A stretch of DNA of 64,000 bases from Nocardioides albus (GCF_014648255.1 NZ_BMQT01000004.1:475765-539764), one strand, 5' to 3'; shown: positions 34,821-46,938, counted from the stretch's first letter. Program-made: numbers and translations. The notes: generated by a model from the letters alone, not told the origin.

Positions 34821-36191
34821 ATGACGCAGGCGCAGGTGGCGCCCACGGGGTTGGTCCGGGTCACGGTCGCCTCCGGCACCCGCCGGATGGATCTGGTGCT
34901 CCCGGGCTCGGTGCCGGTGGCAGAACTGGTGCCCGAGCTCGCGCGAAGCGTCGGGTTGCTCGACCCGCAGACGGCGTACGCCGGCTACCGCGTCGTGCTG
35001 GCCGACGGCCGCAAGCTCACCGGCGACCTCGGTCTGATCCCGCAGGGTGTCGAGGACGGCGGCGTCCTCACCGTGAGCGCCGGGATCGACGACAAGCCGC
35101 CGCGCGTCTACGACGACGTGGTCGAGGCGATGACCGACGTCGTCGAGAGCGAGATGGCTCCGTGGAAGCCGGAAGCCGGGCGGCGTACGTCGCTGCTGGC
35201 TGCCGCGCTGCTGCTGCTCCTCGGCGCCGGTGCGCTGTGGACCCAGGCGCCGTCGATGCTCGCCGGTGTCGCTGCCGCGGTCATCGGCATCGTCCTCGCC
35301 GGCGGCGCGATCGTGCTCTCCCGGCTCGAGGCCGAGAACGACGCCGCGATCGCCGCGGTGTGGATCGGCGAGATCTACGGAGGGGTAGCCGGCTTCCTGA
35401 TCGGCTCGGCCGCCTTCGGCTCGGGCGACGGCGTCGGGCTGCCGCTCGCCATCGCCGGTGCGGGCGCGATGCTCGCTTCCGCGATCGGCTTCCTGGGCCT
35501 GGGCGATGCTCGGATCCTGGCGATGCCGGGTGCGCTCGTCGGCGGTGTCTTCCTGGTGGCCGGCCTGGTGCTGAGCGCGACGGGCTGGAGCGCCGGCGTG
35601 GTGCTCGGGATCGTGCTCGTCGTCGTGGTGCTGGCCGGGAGCTTCTTCCCGTGGCTCGCGCTGAGCACGACCAAGACCGACGTCCCTCAGCTCTACTCCG
35701 ACGAGGACATCAACCTCGACCCCGACGAGATCCGAAAGGATCAGGTCCGGGTCGACGCGAAGGTCGCCCACGAGATCTTGGTCGCGATCGCCCTCTCCGT
35801 CGGCGTCCTGGTCGTGCTGACCACGCCGTTCGTGGTGCAGCTCGGGCTCGCCGGCACGCTGGTGGCACTGGCCGCGTGCATCGTGCTGATGCTGCGAACT
35901 CGCCAGTATCGGACAGGGTCGGAGGTGCTCGTCGGCCTGTCCTCGGGGATCGCCGGCCTGCTCGCGATCGGGGCGGCGTTGCTGGTCTTCCACGAGTCGT
36001 GGCGGCCGACGACGGCTGTCGTGCTGGCAGCGGCCGGTGGCGTACTCCTGGTGCTGACGCTGGTCCCTGACGTCGGCTCGATCCGGCGTGGCCGGCTGGC
36101 TGATGTCGCCGAGACCGCCTGCCTGCTCGCGATGCTCCCGCTGATGGTGCTCGCCTCGGGCCTCTTCAGTGCCGCGGTGGCTGGTTTCTGA
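34821..36191 (+). CDS. eccD: Type VII secretion integral membrane protein EccD, paralogue 2
   Basis: GAGGAG (34807-34812) is 8 bases before the ATG. The 456-residue product has an N-terminal ubiquitin-like domain (about 10-90: LVRVTVASGTRRMDLVLPGSVPVAEL, then GVEDGGVLTVSAG). About eleven membrane helices follow, with a cytosolic acidic loop (YSDEDINLDPDEIRKD) after the sixth. The ubiquitin-like start and LPGSVPVAELVPEL motif are close to the family consensus, closer than in the paralogue at 32464. EccD forms the central vestibule of the T7SS membrane complex. The stop overlaps the eccB start by one base, so the two are translationally coupled. Confidence 0.92.
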   Translation: MTQAQVAPTGLVRVTVASGTRRMDLVLPGSVPVAELVPELARSVGLLDPQTAYAGYRVVLADGRKLTGDLGLIPQGVEDGGVLTVSAGIDDKPPRVYDDVVEAMTDVVESEMAPWKPEAGRRTSLLAAALLLLLGAGALWTQAPSMLAGVAAAVIGIVLAGGAIVLSRLEAENDAAIAAVWIGEIYGGVAGFLIGSAAFGSGDGVGLPLAIAGAGAMLASAIGFLGLGDARILAMPGALVGGVFLVAGLVLSATGWSAGVVLGIVLVVVVLAGSFFPWLALSTTKTDVPQLYSDEDINLDPDEIRKDQVRVDAKVAHEILVAIALSVGVLVVLTTPFVVQLGLAGTLVALAACIVLMLRTRQYRTGSEVLVGLSSGIAGLLAIGAALLVFHESWRPTTAVVLAAAGGVLLVLTLVPDVGSIRRGRLADVAETACLLAMLPLMVLASGLFSAAVAGF

Positions 36192-37594
36192 TGGCCAGCA
36201 AGAAGGACCTCGTAGAGGCGCATGCCTTCAGCCGTCGCCGGCTGGTCTCCGCGTTCCTCTCCGGCGCCCCCGGTGGGCGTGAGGTGGAGCCCGCTCGCCC
36301 GGGCCGATCGGTCTTCGGCGGCGTCGTGCTTGCGGTGCTGCTCATCGCCGGTGGCGCGGTCGCCCACTTCCTCGCTCCCAGGCCCGCCACCGGCTGGGCC
36401 GACGCCGACGGGCTGATCGTCACCAAGGGCGGTGCCCGCTACGTCGTCACCGGACCCGACAACGCCAAGGAGCTGCACCCGGTCGTCAACCTGGCGAGCG
36501 CGCAGCTCATCCTCGGTCTCGACCTGGAGAAGAGCTCCAAGGTCATCGACCAGGAGGAGATCGACAAGGAGTTCCCCAAGGGGACGATCGGCCTCGGTGG
36601 GGCCAACGTCCCCGAGGAGCTGCCGCTGACGTCCGACTTCATCAACACCGGCTGGACCGCGTGTACGGCCAACGGCGCAGGTACACACGTGAACATCTCC
36701 GCGAAACCCGACGTGACGCCAGCCGCGGACACCGGCTTCATGGTGCAGTCCGAGGACGGCACCTACCTCATCGCCGAGCACACGACGCCTGAAGGCTTCG
36801 CCCAGGCGTACAGCTACAAGGTCGAGGGTGATGCGGAGACCTATATGGACAGCACGTTCGACGACCCCGTCTCGACGCCGACAGTGCCCCAGGCATGGGT
36901 CAACCTCTTCCCAGCCGGCGCACCGTTGTCGGGTGAGTCATTCGGGGGCGCGTTCACGAAGGCCGGTGGCACGGTCGAGGGCGAGGACTATCCGATCGGC
37001 ACAAAGGCCACCCACCAGGCCAAGAACTACCTGATGACGGAGTCCGGCTGGATCCGTATCGACGAGTTCACCAGTGAGGTCTATGACGTCGCCTTCGGTA
37101 GCAAGGGCACCCTGGAGTCGCTTGACACGCAGCCGAACATCGACGGCGATCGTCTGAATACTTTCTGGCCCGACACCAAGCTGCGGCCGGGCGTCTCGAG
37201 CGCCTGCGCAATGCTGGACACCACGGACGGTACGACGGTCCGGCTCGGCATCGAACCGGGCGAGGACGCCTGGTCGACCTCGGAGCCCCCTGCCGCCGGC
37301 GACCTCACCTCGGTGCGGGTCGATCCCGGCAAGGGTGCGTTCGTGTACGCCACCAACGGTGAGGAGCTCGACAAGAAGAGCGGCACGCCGTATCTGATCG
37401 ATGCCCGCGGCACCGTGAACACGTTGGACGGTCCGCGTACGGTTGAGCGACTTGGTCTGAGCCTCGACTCCGGACCGATCATCCCGGGGACATGGCTGCA
37501 GCTGCTCCCCAGTGGTGCTCCGCTCTCGACCGAGCTGGCGCTGTGTCCGCCCAACAGCGCTGACGTCAAGGCGGACCAGTGCGTGGAGCAGTGA
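36191..37594 (+). CDS. eccB: Type VII secretion protein EccB
   Basis: The 467-residue product has a short cytosolic N-terminus (ASKKDLVEAHAFSRRRLVSAFLSG), which is the EccB pattern. One membrane helix follows (about 40-60: VVLAVLLIAGGAVAHFL), then a large extracytoplasmic domain with typical segments (VVNLASAQLILGL, LFPAGAPLSGESF, LLPSGAPLSTELAL). EccB anchors the T7SS complex on the outer face of the membrane and works with the mycosin, whose gene overlaps its 3' end. The start ATG shares one base with the eccD stop. There is one EccB for two EccC-type motors, so it is likely shared or serves only one complex. Confidence 0.93.
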   Translation: MASKKDLVEAHAFSRRRLVSAFLSGAPGGREVEPARPGRSVFGGVVLAVLLIAGGAVAHFLAPRPATGWADADGLIVTKGGARYVVTGPDNAKELHPVVNLASAQLILGLDLEKSSKVIDQEEIDKEFPKGTIGLGGANVPEELPLTSDFINTGWTACTANGAGTHVNISAKPDVTPAADTGFMVQSEDGTYLIAEHTTPEGFAQAYSYKVEGDAETYMDSTFDDPVSTPTVPQAWVNLFPAGAPLSGESFGGAFTKAGGTVEGEDYPIGTKATHQAKNYLMTESGWIRIDEFTSEVYDVAFGSKGTLESLDTQPNIDGDRLNTFWPDTKLRPGVSSACAMLDTTDGTTVRLGIEPGEDAWSTSEPPAAGDLTSVRVDPGKGAFVYATNGEELDKKSGTPYLIDARGTVNTLDGPRTVERLGLSLDSGPIIPGTWLQLLPSGAPLSTELALCPPNSADVKADQCVEQ

Positions 37595-38724
37595 CGCTCG
37601 TACGTAGCGGTATCGCGCTCGCTGCGATCGTCGGCGGGCTGACCATGCTGGGTAGCCCTGGACCTGCCTTCGCAGCGGAGGAACGAGCCGTCTGCAAGGC
37701 GTACGAGAAGAACACCGGTGGCGGCGTTCCGCAGAAACCGGAGACGCAGACCGCGCCGGTGCCGAAGCAGGTCGCCCCGTTCGCGATCATGCGGATCGAC
37801 GAGGCCCAGCAGGTGAGCAAGCTGGGCCAGGGGGTCCGCGTGGCGGTGGTCGACTCCGGCTACAGCACCAAGGCGCAGGACTACCACGGCACCGTGGCGG
37901 CGGGCCTGATCTCACAGATCGCGCCCAAGGCGAAGCTCAGCGACCACCCGGTCCTCAAGGTCGGCGAGGAGAAGTCGACCATCGAGGCCAAGCAGATGGT
38001 GGCCGAGCTCCGCTCGCTGGCCAAGGGCAACGCGAAAGGGCTGATCGTCGACATCGGTCTGCCCGCGACCGAGCGGGCCCCTGGCCTGGACGCCGCCGTC
38101 GACACGCTCATCAAGAAGGGGGCCGTCGTGGTGATGGCCGCGGACTGGTCCGAGGTCGTCACCGACTCGGACCCTCTGGACGTCGCCTCCAAGGCATTCC
38201 CCAACGCCAACGACTCCATCGTGACGGTGAGCGCCTCCGGCACCTCGCAGTCCGACCCGGACTTCAAGGTGCTGCCGAACTCCAAGACGGATGTCACCGC
38301 CCCGACGTACGGTGCCGCGTCGACGACGCTCTTCGGGTATCCGTGCTGGGTCGACTCGATCACGACGTCCTTCGCAGCCGCCGAGGTCTCTGCTGTGCTC
38401 GCACTGATCTGGTCGACCAACCCGGGTTGGAGCGCGGACCAGGTCGTCGACCGCCTCTACAGCACCACGTCGGGCCGTGAGGGCCAGGGCGGCCGCTACT
38501 GGGGCGCCGGTGTGGTGAACGCCTACGCCGCGCTGACCCGCCCGCCTGTCGAGGAAGCCGCCACGGTGCCGGAGGTCGAGCAGGCCCCGATGGCTCGGGA
38601 GGAGGTCGACCCGCTCGCCACCGTCCGCGAGAACGCGATCTGGTGGGGCATCGTCGGTGGGGGCGCGCTCGGTCTCGGGCTGGTCCTGCGACCGCTCTTC
38701 TCGCGGCGCAAGGGCACGATGTAG
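37579..38724 (+). CDS. mycP: Mycosin-type S8 serine protease MycP, divergent
   Basis: GTG at 37579 is taken, with AAGGCGGA just upstream; GTG at 37591, which overlaps the eccB stop as GTGA, is equally possible. The product has a signal peptide (ending PAFAAEE) and a subtilase core with Asp92 (VAVVDSG), His103 (YHGT) and Ser264 (TTSFAAA). A C-terminal membrane helix (about 356-374) is followed by RRK. Two things are odd. Asp and His are only 11 residues apart, against about 30 in other subtilases. The oxyanion-hole Asn (usual AAGN) appears replaced by Asp189 in VMAADW. Mycosins stabilise the T7SS complex and cleave some substrates; here the structural role may dominate. Confidence 0.88.
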   Translation: MRGAVTLVRSGIALAAIVGGLTMLGSPGPAFAAEERAVCKAYEKNTGGGVPQKPETQTAPVPKQVAPFAIMRIDEAQQVSKLGQGVRVAVVDSGYSTKAQDYHGTVAAGLISQIAPKAKLSDHPVLKVGEEKSTIEAKQMVAELRSLAKGNAKGLIVDIGLPATERAPGLDAAVDTLIKKGAVVVMAADWSEVVTDSDPLDVASKAFPNANDSIVTVSASGTSQSDPDFKVLPNSKTDVTAPTYGAASTTLFGYPCWVDSITTSFAAAEVSAVLALIWSTNPGWSADQVVDRLYSTTSGREGQGGRYWGAGVVNAYAALTRPPVEEAATVPEVEQAPMAREEVDPLATVRENAIWWGIVGGGALGLGLVLRPLFSRRKGTM

Positions 38725-38748
38725 CTCGAGGGCGCCCAGCGAAATGCA

Positions 38749-38786
38749 GAACGCCGATCCGGAGCTTGCGCTTCGGATCGGCGTTC
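38749..38786. terminator. Bidirectional terminator between mycP and tRNA-Ser
   Basis: 13-bp inverted repeat (arms 38749-38761 and 38774-38786, 12-base loop). It follows the mycP stop on the plus strand and the tRNA 3' end on the minus strand. Confidence 0.8.
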
Positions 38787-38811
38787 TTGCATGTCAACCT
38801 AGGTTTCCTGC

Positions 38812-38899
38812 TGGCGGATCTGGGGGGATTCGAACCCCCGAGGGCTTGCACCCAACACGGATTCCAGCCGTGCGCCATAGGCCACTAGGCGACAGATCC
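38812..38899 (-). tRNA. tRNA-Ser (anticodon GGA)
   Basis: The reverse complement folds as a class II tRNA. Acceptor stem GGATCTG/CAGATCC, anticodon stem CACGG/CCGTG with loop CTGGAAT (anticodon GGA), a long variable arm and a T arm with GTTCGAATC can all be seen. Discriminator G is followed by an encoded CCA at 38814-38812. The 3' end faces the T7SS block. Confidence 0.95.
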
Positions 38900-39019
38900 G
38901 TGAGGGATCCTACGCGGCTGGGGGAGCCAGGGGGAAATCGGCGGAGGGGCCGCATGCCGCCGCCTCGAGAGCTCGGTACACCGCTTTGGGATCGACGAGC
39001 GGACTCGTCTAGACTCTTC

Positions 39020-39110
39020 GGCAACCCCCCATGTGGCGATATCTTGTCGAACCTCCCCAGGGCCGGAAGGCAGCAAGGATAAGCGAGCTCTGTCGGGTAC
39101 GTGGGGGGCC
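39020..39110 (+). ncRNA. ffs: Signal recognition particle RNA, small bacterial type
   Basis: The conserved tip AGGGCCGGAAGGCAGCAAGG (39060-39079) is the SRP RNA domain IV signature that binds Ffh. The ends GGCAACCCCCC and GGGGGGCC pair to close the stem. A T-rich run at 39111-39119 acts as terminator. Its location directly upstream of dnaX is common in actinobacteria. Confidence 0.92.
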
Positions 39111-39205
39111 TTTTCTTTTCCCGCTGTCCCTCGACCGCGAGAGGTTACTGGACGCACCTGCCGGGTGGTTACGAACTGTCGGCGGTCGCGGCTAGGGTCT
39201 ATCGG

Positions 39206-41344
39206 GTGGACGCACCCCTTGCTCTCTATCGCCGCTACCGGCCGGAGACGTTCGCCGAGGTCATCGGCCAAGATCACGTCACCGGCCCGCTGCGCAATGC
39301 GTTGGCAGGCAACCGGGTCAACCATGCGTACCTCTTCTCCGGGCCACGTGGTTGCGGCAAGACGACCTCGGCGCGGATCCTGGCCCGGGCGCTGAACTGC
39401 GAGAAGGCGCCGATCGCGGACCCGTGCGGGGAGTGCGAGTCGTGCCGGGACCTGGCGCGCGGTGGGCCCGGAAGCATCGACGTGATCGAGATCGACGCGG
39501 CTTCCCACGGTGGTGTCGATGATGCCCGTGACCTGCGGGAAAAGGCGTTCTTCGCGCCGGTCAAGAGCCGCTACAAGGTCTACATCATCGACGAGGCCCA
39601 CATGGTCTCGACGCAGGGATTCAACGCGCTGCTCAAGCTCGTCGAGGAGCCGCCGGAGCATCTGCGGTTCATCTTCGCGACGACCGAGCCGGAGAAGGTC
39701 ATCCCGACGATCCGGTCGCGCACCCACCACTATCCGTTCCGCCTCTTCCCGCCCAAGCTGGTCGCCGACTACATCGCGACGCTGTGCGAGATGGAGGGGA
39801 TCGCCGTCGAGCCGGCGGCGCTGCCGCTGGTCGCTCGCGCAGGCGCTGGGTCGATGCGTGACAGCCTCTCGGTCATGGACCAGCTGCTCGGTGGTTCGGG
39901 GCCTGAGGGCGTGACGTACGAGCTGGCCGCCGGGCTGCTCGGTTACACCCCTGACGCGTTGCTCGACGAGGTCGTCGACGCCTTCGCGGCCCACGACGGT
40001 GCGGCGGTCTTCGGGGTGATCGACAAGATCATCGAGACCGGTCAGGACCCGCGGCGGTTCACCGAGGACCTGCTGCGCCGACTGCGTGACCTGGTCATCG
40101 TCAAGGCGGTCCCGGACGCGCCCGCGACCGGCCTCATCGACGTCTCCGAGGATGGTGGTGAGCGGCTGGTCGCCCAGGCCGGACGCTTCGGGCCGCACGA
40201 TCTGTCGCGGGCGGCCGACACGGTCGCGACCGGACTGACCGAGATGCGCGGCGCCACCGCACCCCGACTCCTGCTCGAGCTGATCTGTGCCCGGGTGCTT
40301 CTCCCCGCGGCAGACGGAGCCGACGGTCTCGCTGCCCGGTTGGACCGTCTGGAGAGGCGGATCGAGATCAGCGGTACGCCGACGGTGACCGCTCCTCCGG
40401 CGGTGGCCGCCCCCGCGCAGGACCGTCCGGTGCTCAAGCCGTCCGTGGGTGCGCCGGGACACGAGACGATTGCTCCTGTGACGCCGCAGCCCGAGCCGGT
40501 CCAGTCGTACGCACCGGTCCCCGAGCCCACGCCCGAGCCCACCCCCGTGCCGACCCCCGAGCCTGCCTGGGAGCCCGCTCCCGCGCCGGCTCCGGCACCG
40601 GCCGTGGACATGCCCGCCCCACCGCAACCGCAGGGCCAGGCTCCGGCGGCCTCGACGAGCTCGCCCTCCGGGCCCGCGGCCTCAGGTGGCATGGGCAACG
40701 TGGACATCAGACGTCTGTGGGACGACGTGATCGCCCAGACCAAGGGGCTGCGCCGAGCGACCTGGTCGTTGGTCGGTCAGAACGCCCAGGTCGTCGACTT
40801 CCGCGACGGTGTGCTCACCCTCGGGTTCGCCTCGCCGGGCCTTCGTGACCGGTTCGCGACCGGCGGGCACGAGCCGATCCTCGGGCAGGCGCTGGTCAAC
40901 GTGATCGGCATCCAGCCGAAGATCGAGGCGATCGTCGCCGGCGGCGGCCAGGGTGCTCAGCAGCGCCAGGCCCCGCCGCAGCCGCAGCCGAGCCAGCCTC
41001 AGGAGCCCGTCCAGCCGAAGCAGCCCCCGGAGGCTTCCTGGAACGAGCAGGCACCGCCGCCCGACTGGGCCGCTGAGCCGCCGCCACCGGAGCAGCCCCA
41101 GGAGCCGCCTGCGACCCGGCAGGCCGACCCAGGGGCCATCGCGCAGGCGCGGGAGGCGATCCGGCCTACGCGTGCGGCCGACTACGAGCCCCCTGTCGAC
41201 GACACTGCTGCCCGTCTGGCGGAGGCCGACGCCGCGGTCAACCCGAACGACCAGGCCTACGACGGGCCGGCCGCGATGGGTGCCGAGGCGCTGCTCGCTC
41301 AGGAGCTGGGTGCAACGATGATCGAAGAGATTCCTCACAACTAG
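39206..41344 (+). CDS. dnaX: DNA polymerase III subunits gamma and tau
   Basis: The frame is open further upstream, but GTG at 39206 gives the family N-terminus DAPLALYRRYRPETFAEVIGQ. The 712-residue product has Walker A GPRGCGKTT near residue 45 and a four-Cys zinc module (C-EKAPIADPC-GEC-ESC). DEAHM forms the Walker B, and the SRC-type sensor IRSR follows. The clamp-loader ATPase core ends near residue 365. A Pro/Ala-rich linker and a C-terminal domain follow, which fits full-length tau. It loads the sliding clamp at the replication fork. SRP RNA lies just upstream; ybaB and recR follow, the usual order. Confidence 0.96.
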   Translation: MDAPLALYRRYRPETFAEVIGQDHVTGPLRNALAGNRVNHAYLFSGPRGCGKTTSARILARALNCEKAPIADPCGECESCRDLARGGPGSIDVIEIDAASHGGVDDARDLREKAFFAPVKSRYKVYIIDEAHMVSTQGFNALLKLVEEPPEHLRFIFATTEPEKVIPTIRSRTHHYPFRLFPPKLVADYIATLCEMEGIAVEPAALPLVARAGAGSMRDSLSVMDQLLGGSGPEGVTYELAAGLLGYTPDALLDEVVDAFAAHDGAAVFGVIDKIIETGQDPRRFTEDLLRRLRDLVIVKAVPDAPATGLIDVSEDGGERLVAQAGRFGPHDLSRAADTVATGLTEMRGATAPRLLLELICARVLLPAADGADGLAARLDRLERRIEISGTPTVTAPPAVAAPAQDRPVLKPSVGAPGHETIAPVTPQPEPVQSYAPVPEPTPEPTPVPTPEPAWEPAPAPAPAPAVDMPAPPQPQGQAPAASTSSPSGPAASGGMGNVDIRRLWDDVIAQTKGLRRATWSLVGQNAQVVDFRDGVLTLGFASPGLRDRFATGGHEPILGQALVNVIGIQPKIEAIVAGGGQGAQQRQAPPQPQPSQPQEPVQPKQPPEASWNEQAPPPDWAAEPPPPEQPQEPPATRQADPGAIAQAREAIRPTRAADYEPPVDDTAARLAEADAAVNPNDQAYDGPAAMGAEALLAQELGATMIEEIPHN

Positions 41345-41354
41345 GACGGCACAG

Positions 41355-41738
41355 ATGACGAACCCACTCGAAGGCCTCGGTGGCGAAGGCGGCTTCGACC
41401 TCAACTCGATCATGCAGCAGGCCCAGGCCCTGCAGAGCCAGATCGTCGACGCCCAGGAGAAGCTCGCCGAGACGATCGTCGACGGCACCGTCGCCGGTGG
41501 CGCGGTGACCGTCAAGCTCACCGGCACCGGCGAGCTGGTCGGCGTGGAGATCAAGCAGGGCGAGTTCGACGGCAGCAGCCCCGACGACCTCGAGGACCTC
41601 GGCGCCGTGATCGTCGCCGCCTACCGCGATGCGAAGAGCAAGGCCGACGACCTCGCCGGCGAGGCGATGGGCCCGCTCGCGGGCGGCCTCGGTGGTGGCC
41701 CTGGCGGCGGCGAACCGCCGTTCAAGCTCGGCTTCTGA
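41355..41738 (+). CDS. YbaB/EbfC family nucleoid-associated protein
   Basis: The 127-residue product has the family pattern: a Gly-rich head, a helix NSIMQQAQALQSQIVDAQEKLAE, then beta strands around AGGAVTVKLTGTGELVGVEI. The second helix region follows, and a Gly/Pro tail ends the protein. YbaB/EbfC proteins form dimers that bind DNA and are encoded between dnaX and recR in most bacteria, exactly as here. The ATG lies 10 bases after the dnaX stop, so it is cotranscribed. Its precise role in the cell (nucleoid structure or regulation) is not settled for the family. Confidence 0.93.
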   Translation: MTNPLEGLGGEGGFDLNSIMQQAQALQSQIVDAQEKLAETIVDGTVAGGAVTVKLTGTGELVGVEIKQGEFDGSSPDDLEDLGAVIVAAYRDAKSKADDLAGEAMGPLAGGLGGGPGGGEPPFKLGF

Positions 41739-41788
41739 AACAGACACAAGTCGAGATCAAGCACAGCTAGAGACAGGCGATAACCAAG

Positions 41789-42385
41789 TTGTACGAGGGT
41801 GTGGTCCAAGACCTCATCGACGAGCTGGGAAGGCTGCCGGGCGTGGGTCCGAAGAGCGCCCAGCGGATCGCTTTCCATCTGCTCCAGGCTGATCCCGCCG
41901 ACGTACATCGGCTGGCCTCGATCCTCAACGAGGTCAAGGCGAAGGTGAAGTTCTGCTCGGTCTGCTTCAACGTCTCCGAGGAGGAGACCTGCCGGATCTG
42001 CCGCGACCCGCGTCGCGAGCAGTCGGTGCTGTGCGTGGTCGAGGAATACAAGGACGTCGTCGCGATCGAGCGCACCCGTGAGTTCCGCGGGCGCTATCAC
42101 GTGCTCGGCGGTGCGATCAGCCCGATCGACGGGATCGGCCCCGACCAGCTACGCATCCGTGAGCTGGTCCAGCGACTGAACGACCCCGGGATCACCGAGG
42201 TGATCCTCGCCACGGACCCCAACCTCGAGGGCGAGGCGACGGCGACCTACCTGACCCGTCAGCTGAGCCCGCTCGGACTGAAGGTGACCCGTCTGGCCAG
42301 CGGCCTTCCTGTCGGCGGCGACCTGGAGTACGCCGACGAGGTCACTCTCGGCCGCGCGTTCGCCGGTCGGCGTGCGGCGGAGTGA
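41789..42385 (+). CDS. recR: Recombination mediator protein RecR
   Basis: A TTG start gives [32 protein letters not shown], the family N-terminus with its helix-hairpin-helix. The four-Cys zinc finger (CSVC...CRIC) follows, then the Toprim core ([30 protein letters not shown]) and the C-terminal [20 protein letters not shown]. The length of 198 residues is normal. RecR acts with RecO (and RecF) to load RecA on single-stranded DNA during gap repair. It is 50 bases after ybaB and probably belongs to the dnaX operon. Confidence 0.96.
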   Translation: MYEGVVQDLIDELGRLPGVGPKSAQRIAFHLLQADPADVHRLASILNEVKAKVKFCSVCFNVSEEETCRICRDPRREQSVLCVVEEYKDVVAIERTREFRGRYHVLGGAISPIDGIGPDQLRIRELVQRLNDPGITEVILATDPNLEGEATATYLTRQLSPLGLKVTRLASGLPVGGDLEYADEVTLGRAFAGRRAAE

Positions 42386-42482
42386 CCCTTAAGCCCTGAT
42401 AAGAGCCGACTCTTTACCCTCGTCAGGCCGCTACTTCGGAGGTAGCCTGACGATTCAATGGGACCTCGGGAAGGGGGCCGTC

Positions 42483-43070
42483 ATGACGAACGACTTGACC
42501 GGCAAGGACTTCGCCACCAGCATCGCCGACTCGGTGGAGAGCTTTCTGCTCTCGGTGCGCGCGATCGCTGCCGACGGCGATGGTGGCAGCGCTGTCCCGA
42601 TGCTGCTGCTGGAGGTGAGCCAGATCCTGCTGGCTGGCGCGCGGCTGGGCGCCCAGCAGGACTTCGAACCTCGTGAGGAGTTCCAGCCCGACGTGGGCAT
42701 GGAGGCAGATGTCGACGAGCTCCGGATGGGGCTGGCCGAGATGTTCGGGGACATCGACACCTACAGCTTCGTCTTCGACCCCTACAGCCCCGACGTGGTC
42801 GACAGCCAGATCTCCGACGATGTCGCCAGCCTGGTGACCGACTTGGAGTACGGCCTGCGTCACTACCGTCTCGGCGATGTCGACGAGGCGCTGTGGTGGT
42901 GGCAGTTCAGCTACGTCAACAACTGGGGCAACCTGGCCGGAGCAGTGCTCAACGCACTGCTCACCGTGGTCGCTCACGACCGCCTCGACACCGAGCCGTT
43001 CACCGGTGAGGACGAGGACCTGGCTGCCGCTGATGAGATGCTGGAGAAGACGGCCGCATCGGCAACGTAG
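42483..43070 (+). CDS. DUF5063 domain protein, 195 aa
   Basis: GGGAAGGGGG lies 5-10 bases before the ATG. The product is an acidic helical protein with [62 protein letters not shown] and [24 protein letters not shown]. These features are typical of DUF5063 proteins, which are often encoded next to recR in actinobacteria. It has no catalytic motif, signal peptide or membrane segment. The function is unknown. The next gene, aspartate kinase, starts 11 bases after its stop, so the two are probably cotranscribed. Confidence 0.85.
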   Translation: MTNDLTGKDFATSIADSVESFLLSVRAIAADGDGGSAVPMLLLEVSQILLAGARLGAQQDFEPREEFQPDVGMEADVDELRMGLAEMFGDIDTYSFVFDPYSPDVVDSQISDDVASLVTDLEYGLRHYRLGDVDEALWWWQFSYVNNWGNLAGAVLNALLTVVAHDRLDTEPFTGEDEDLAAADEMLEKTAASAT

Positions 43071-43081
43071 ACTTTCCCGCC

Positions 43082-46043
<2,962 letters not shown>

Positions 46044-46089
46044 CTCCACCCCCCAAAAAACCGCTGCGCCGAGTCCTCACTTCTGGCGT

Positions 46090-46151
46090 GCCGAATCTGT
46101 AGTTGTGGGCGACGAAACTCTAGTTTCGTCGCCCACAACTACATTCTCGGC
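46090..46151. repeat. REP-like palindrome between convergent genes
   Basis: A perfect 22-bp inverted repeat (46098-46119 and 46122-46143, 2-base spacer) extends with mismatches to 46090 and 46151. A related inverted half copy lies at 46174-46195. It may act as the transcription terminator for asd and the convergent gene. Confidence 0.8.
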
Positions 46152-46205
46152 CCGCTTTTTCTACAGACTCGGGTCGCCAGAACTACGGATTCGGCGTGGG
46201 GTCTG

Positions 46206-46889
46206 TCAGTCGATGTAGGTCGTGGTGACCCAGTAGGAGAGGGCGTACGCGGCGGCGGTGAGGATCACGGCGACGATCACGCCCCAGGCGTGGTCGAAGA
46301 GCTCGGTGAGGAAGAGCATCGAGACCACGGCGACGAGCGCTGAGCCGAGGAAGCTGATCGTGAAGGGGGAGCGGGCGCTGGCCAGGCGGAGGAGATAGCC
46401 GCCGACGACGACCGCGAGTACGAAGACGGTGATGAGGATGATCGCGCCCTTGTCGCCGAGCGACGAGGTGCCGCGCGTCCACTGGCTCACGGTGCCGCTG
46501 AACCAGATGGCTAGCGTCATGAACGCGCCGACGATGGCGCCGATCATGACGGCAGCCGACATGCCGGTCGGGGTGGCGAGCTTCAGCCGCCGCTGGCTCG
46601 GGGCCTTGGGCTCCTTGGGTGCCTTGGGCGTTCGCGGAGCCTTGGCTTTCGGCTCCCGCACCGGCTTCGGTGCCTTCTGCTTCTGCGCGGGCTTCGCGAC
46701 AGCCTTCTTGGCCGGCGGCTCGGGCGAGACGACCGGTGCTGCCGTCTTCTCCAGCACCTGGGTCTTCTCCGCGGAACCCTGCTGGGCCGAAGACTTCTCG
46801 GGCTTGGCGTCGGTCGGCTTCGTACCCCCACGCTTCTTCTTGAAGCCGAACGACGGCGCGGCGAGCTTGTCGGCGGGGTCGTTGGTCAT
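46206..46889 (-). CDS. Hypothetical membrane protein with Lys/Pro/Ala-rich N-terminus, 227 aa
   Basis: Residues 1-100 are a low-complexity, basic region rich in Lys, Pro and Ala (KKAVAKPAQKQKAPKPV, KAPRTPKAPKEPKAPSQRR). Four membrane helices follow (about 108-130, 146-167, 175-195 and 200-222), and it ends in WVTTTYID. I do not recognise the family. The basic tail would lie in the cytosol and could bind nucleic acid or acidic lipids. No clear ribosome site is visible before the ATG, so translation may be leaderless. It converges on asd across the palindromic repeat. Confidence 0.65.
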   Translation of the reverse strand: MTNDPADKLAAPSFGFKKKRGGTKPTDAKPEKSSAQQGSAEKTQVLEKTAAPVVSPEPPAKKAVAKPAQKQKAPKPVREPKAKAPRTPKAPKEPKAPSQRRLKLATPTGMSAAVMIGAIVGAFMTLAIWFSGTVSQWTRGTSSLGDKGAIILITVFVLAVVVGGYLLRLASARSPFTISFLGSALVAVVSMLFLTELFDHAWGVIVAVILTAAAYALSYWVTTTYID

Positions 46890-46938
46890 GAGGGGCAGTT
46901 TCGCACGCCGTACGCCACAATTGAACCCAGGATCGAGC

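Noticed and set aside
38725..38899. T7SS block as an integrative element in tRNA-Ser
   Set aside because: The tRNA 3' end does face the block, but I found no integrase and no second copy of the tRNA end at the other edge.
38885..40627. A 580-codon minus-strand open frame across the SRP RNA and dnaX
   Set aside because: It would run over an RNA gene and the ATPase core of dnaX; the translation is low-complexity.
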